Assembly (NCBI GenBank): GCA_035506135.1
Contig: DATJPY010000073.1
Span: 1 to 9,094 of the forward strand
From: DATJPY01 sp035506135
Lineage (GTDB): Bacteria > Myxococcota_A > UBA9160 > PR03
Direction of reading: 5' to 3'
DNA: 9,094 nucleotides
The notes under the pieces are model-generated. The model saw nothing but the letters and a program-made list of their open reading frames with translations, was not told where the DNA came from and did not search any database. This document shows positions 7,228 through 9,094 of this stretch, piece after piece; within the stretch, counting starts at the first letter, position 1; every line of letters begins with the position of its first letter. The position numbers and the translations under genes are program-made.

Positions 7228-7243
7228 GCCGGGACATCCCGGC
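7228..7243. repeat. Inverted repeat in the sugar transferase leader
   Basis: GCCGGGA-CA-TCCCGGC has perfect 7-bp arms and lies 41 bases before ATG 7284, just after a purine-rich GAGAAGGAGGGGGGAG stretch. It could be an operator or a leader hairpin. It is too far from the start codon to occlude the GGAG ribosome site at 7270-7273 directly. Confidence 0.4.
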
Positions 7244-7283
7244 TGCGTTTCTGACCGTTGCGCGCGCGCGGAGCGAAATACAG

Positions 7284-8690
7284 ATGCTGCGATCGAATGC
7301 TGGGCGGTTCCACTCTTTGGTCCTCGTCGCCGATGTCGCGCTGAGCGCTGCGACCTTCGTCGGCGTCCTCGCCATTCCCGGAATGTTGCAGGCGAGTGGC
7401 GGTCTCGATTCGGCGGTGCGCCTCCTCGTGATGGCGCTCGTCGCTGCGCTCGGGCTTCCCGCTGCCTTCGAGTCCCTCGGCCTCTACGTCTCCCAACGGC
7501 GTACCACACTGTCGCGGATGGTCGCGCAGCTCTTCAGCGCTGCGGCTCTCTCGACGGCGCTGGTCGCGCTGACGGCAGTCGCCGTCCGCGCGCCGGTCGA
7601 GCCGCTCTTCCCGGTCGCCTGCGGGATCGCGCAGCTCGCCGTGTTCGCCGTCTACCGGACGGCGCTCTTCTCGGCGCTGCACCTGGTCCGCCGCCGCGGG
7701 CACAACTTCCGCAGCGTGCTGGTGGTGGGCAGCGGCCCGCGCGCCCGCCAGGCGTGTCGCGTGATCGAGTCGCATCCCGAGTGGGGGCTGCGCCTGATCG
7801 GGCTCGTCGACGACTGCGATTCGCCCGTCGACGGCGCCCTCATGGGAGAGCCCATCTACAAGTTCAGCGAGGTCCCCGATCTCTTCCGCAACGAGGTGAT
7901 CGACGAGGTGGTCGTCGCCTGCCCGCGGTCGCTGTTGCCCCAGATCGGCTCGGTGATCGGATTGTGCGCCGCGGTCGGGGTTCCCGTGACCATCCTCTCC
8001 GACCTCTTCGGCGACTACCTGCCGCTGCCGCGCAGCACGAGCTTCGGCTCCCTCCCCGCGCTCTCCTTCGCCATGGTCCACCACAGCCACACGAAGCTCG
8101 TGGTGAAGCGTGCCATCGACGCGGTCGGCGCCTCGGCGCTGCTCCTGCTGGTGAGCCCGGTCCTGGCCGCGGCAGCCGTCCTGATCAAGCTCAGCTCGCC
8201 CGGGCCCGTGTTCTTCCGCCAGCTCCGCTGCGGCCTCTACGGCCGCCGCTTCGCGATGCTCAAGCTCCGCACGATGTATCAGGACGCGGAGTCGCGCCGG
8301 CGCGAGGTCGAGCACCTGAACGAGCTGACCGGCCCCGTCTTCAAGATCCGCAACGATCCCCGCATCACGCCGATCGGGCGCTGGCTGCGGCGCTGGAGCA
8401 TCGACGAGCTGCCCCAGCTCTGGAACGTGCTGCGCGGCGACATGAGCCTGGTCGGCCCGCGGCCCCCGATCCCCGGCGAGGTGGACCAGTACCTGACGTC
8501 CCAGCGCCGGCGCCTCTCGATGCGCCCGGGTCTCACGTGCCTATGGCAGGTTCACGGCCGCAACGAGATCGAGTTCGAGGAGTGGGTCAAGCTCGACCTC
8601 GAGTACATCGACAGCTGGTCGCTGCGCCGCGACCTCCAGATCCTGGTGCGCACCCTCCCCGCGGTGCTGCGCGGCCGCGGCGCCAGCTAG
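7284..8690 (+). CDS. Polyprenyl-phosphate sugar-phosphate transferase (EPS initiation)
   Basis: This 468-aa inner-membrane enzyme transfers a hexose-1-phosphate from a nucleotide sugar to the polyprenyl-phosphate carrier, the first step of EPS repeat-unit synthesis (WcaJ/WbaP/ExoY family, bacterial sugar transferase domain). The N-terminal half has about four helices (14-130), then a Rossmann-like CoA-binding-type domain beginning VLVVGSGPRARQ (145-156). The catalytic domain begins with KRAIDA (275-280) and the re-entrant hydrophobic segment to 301. It continues with SPGPVFFRQ (305-313), KLRTM (327-331), IRNDPRITPIGRWLR (355-369), the catalytic DELPQLWNVL (374-383, Asp374/Glu375), MSLVGPRPP (387-395), RPGLTCLWQVHGRN (414-427) and YIDSWSLRRDL (441-451). 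Length and layout are normal and complete. ATG has GGAG 10 bases upstream. The donor sugar cannot be read from sequence. It is separated from the export gene by 77 bases, probably one operon. Confidence 0.94.
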   Translation: MLRSNAGRFHSLVLVADVALSAATFVGVLAIPGMLQASGGLDSAVRLLVMALVAALGLPAAFESLGLYVSQRRTTLSRMVAQLFSAAALSTALVALTAVAVRAPVEPLFPVACGIAQLAVFAVYRTALFSALHLVRRRGHNFRSVLVVGSGPRARQACRVIESHPEWGLRLIGLVDDCDSPVDGALMGEPIYKFSEVPDLFRNEVIDEVVVACPRSLLPQIGSVIGLCAAVGVPVTILSDLFGDYLPLPRSTSFGSLPALSFAMVHHSHTKLVVKRAIDAVGASALLLLVSPVLAAAAVLIKLSSPGPVFFRQLRCGLYGRRFAMLKLRTMYQDAESRRREVEHLNELTGPVFKIRNDPRITPIGRWLRRWSIDELPQLWNVLRGDMSLVGPRPPIPGEVDQYLTSQRRRLSMRPGLTCLWQVHGRNEIEFEEWVKLDLEYIDSWSLRRDLQILVRTLPAVLRGRGAS

Positions 8691-8717
8691 GGTGCCATAG
8701 CTGCGCCGTCTCCCCTG

Positions 8718-8733
8718 CGGTATAGGGATACCG
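8718..8733. repeat. CGGTAT/ATACCG inverted repeat between EPS genes
   Basis: CGGTAT-AGGG-ATACCG has perfect 6-bp arms in the 77-base gap between the sugar transferase and export genes. It is followed by TCTTCGTGTGTTCCTT, which is pyrimidine-rich but not a T-run. It could be a partial terminator, an mRNA processing hairpin or an operator; none can be chosen. Confidence 0.35.
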
Positions 8734-8767
8734 GTCTTCGTGTGTTCCTTGGGGGGGAGGGATTGCC

Positions 8768-9094
8768 ATGACGGGACCTCGGGACGGCATTCTGCGCGCG
8801 AGCCGACGCGCCGAACGTCTGCACGCGGCGGCCTTCGCGCTCGCTCTCGCGATTCCGGCGCTCGCCTGTGCACCGACACCATCGGTGCACGCGATCAAGG
8901 GACCGCTGCCGGAGGCGTCGCCGCCGACCGTCGCCGGAACCTATCGGGTGGGACCCTCGGATCAGCTCGTGATCCGGGTGCTGCCGGAGCCCGCGATCGA
9001 GCGGACCGTGAAGGTGGGGCCGGACGGGCGCTTCGCGCTCGACCTGATCGGGGACGTCGATGCCGCCGGCCATACGCTCGACGAGATCAGCAAG
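8768..9094 (+). CDS. Polysaccharide export lipoprotein, Wza-type (5' part)
   Basis: The first 109 codons are visible; the gene runs off the window without a stop. A signal peptide with Arg-rich start and hydrophobic AAAFALALAIPALA (residues 20-33) ends in lipobox LAC with Cys34, so it should be a lipoprotein. After a Pro-rich linker, YRVGPSDQLVIRVLPEP (59-75) and VKVGPDGRFALDLIGDV (81-97) match the start of the poly_export (Wza/BexD/KpsD) domain, including the usual Y-x-(I/V)-G-P-x-D opening. Such proteins form the outer-membrane export channel for EPS. ATG at 8768 has GGGAGGG at good spacing. Downstream of the initiating transferase, it fits a Wzy-dependent export operon continuing beyond the window. 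Related exporters are found in exosortase loci, but the subtype is not decided by this fragment. Confidence 0.9.
   Translation, partial: MTGPRDGILRASRRAERLHAAAFALALAIPALACAPTPSVHAIKGPLPEASPPTVAGTYRVGPSDQLVIRVLPEPAIERTVKVGPDGRFALDLIGDVDAAGHTLDEISK

Larger units (their letters stand above)
6945..7283. other. Divergent, highly structured intergenic region
   Basis: These 339 bases separate the TSP3 gene (minus) from the sugar transferase gene (plus), and I see no convincing protein-coding gene here. It holds the sigma-54 element and nested repeat listed separately. Plus-strand hairpins are CGGGGT-GTAGGG-ACCCCG (7068-7085), CTGGG-TATC-CCCAG (7112-7125), CCTGCAGC-TAG-GCTGCGGG (7178-7196, one G-U pair) and GCCGGGA-CA-TCCCGGC (7228-7243). 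CATTTGGG occurs twice, at 7099 and 7147. The stretch 7090-7165 is markedly less GC-rich than its surroundings, as expected for a control region. No known riboswitch class could be matched by eye. Confidence 0.6.

Overview
The window is very GC-rich chromosomal DNA from a Gram-negative bacterium. It carries lipobox lipoproteins, a Wza-type outer-membrane exporter, a PEP-CTERM sorting tag and an exosortase, which together imply an outer membrane and a surface exopolysaccharide (EPS). The secreted protein built from thrombospondin type 3 (TSP3) and dockerin-like calcium repeats, and the sigma-54-type promoter in front of it, resemble what is common in deltaproteobacterial-grade lineages (Myxococcota or Binatota-like). 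That placement is an inference and could be wrong.

Layout. 1-106: the tail of a PEP-CTERM protein (+). 187-642 and 714-1559: a Dps-family ferritin and an exosortase with an intact Cys/Arg/His triad, both on the minus strand. 1560-1828: a divergent control region with three perfect inverted repeats. 1829-2248: a small lipoprotein (+). 2370-5766: a compact plus-strand run of a GspA/ExeA-like AAA ATPase of the PEP-CTERM type, a BY-kinase-like CpsD/CapB ATPase, an exosortase-fold membrane protein that has lost the catalytic Cys (Asp in its place), and EpsI. 5685-6944: a minus-strand secreted TSP3/dockerin protein whose 3' end overlaps the epsI 3' end by 82 bases. 6945-7283: a structured divergent intergenic region with a sigma-54-type -24/-12 element for the TSP3 gene. 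7284-8690: the initiating polyprenyl-phosphate sugar-phosphate transferase (+). 8768 to the window end: the start of a Wza-type polysaccharide export lipoprotein (+).

How the genes fit together. This is the edge of an EPS locus of the exosortase/PEP-CTERM kind. The sugar transferase would start the repeat unit on the lipid carrier, the Wza-like protein would export the chain, and the BY-kinase-like protein and AAA ATPase would regulate or power assembly and secretion. The intact exosortase would process PEP-CTERM proteins such as the one ending at 106.

The most unusual point is that there are two exosortase-fold proteins. The one beside EpsI keeps the Arg and His of the active site but has Asp where the nucleophilic Cys should be. 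It cannot be an ordinary Cys-dependent transpeptidase, and may be an EPS-dedicated pseudo-exosortase.
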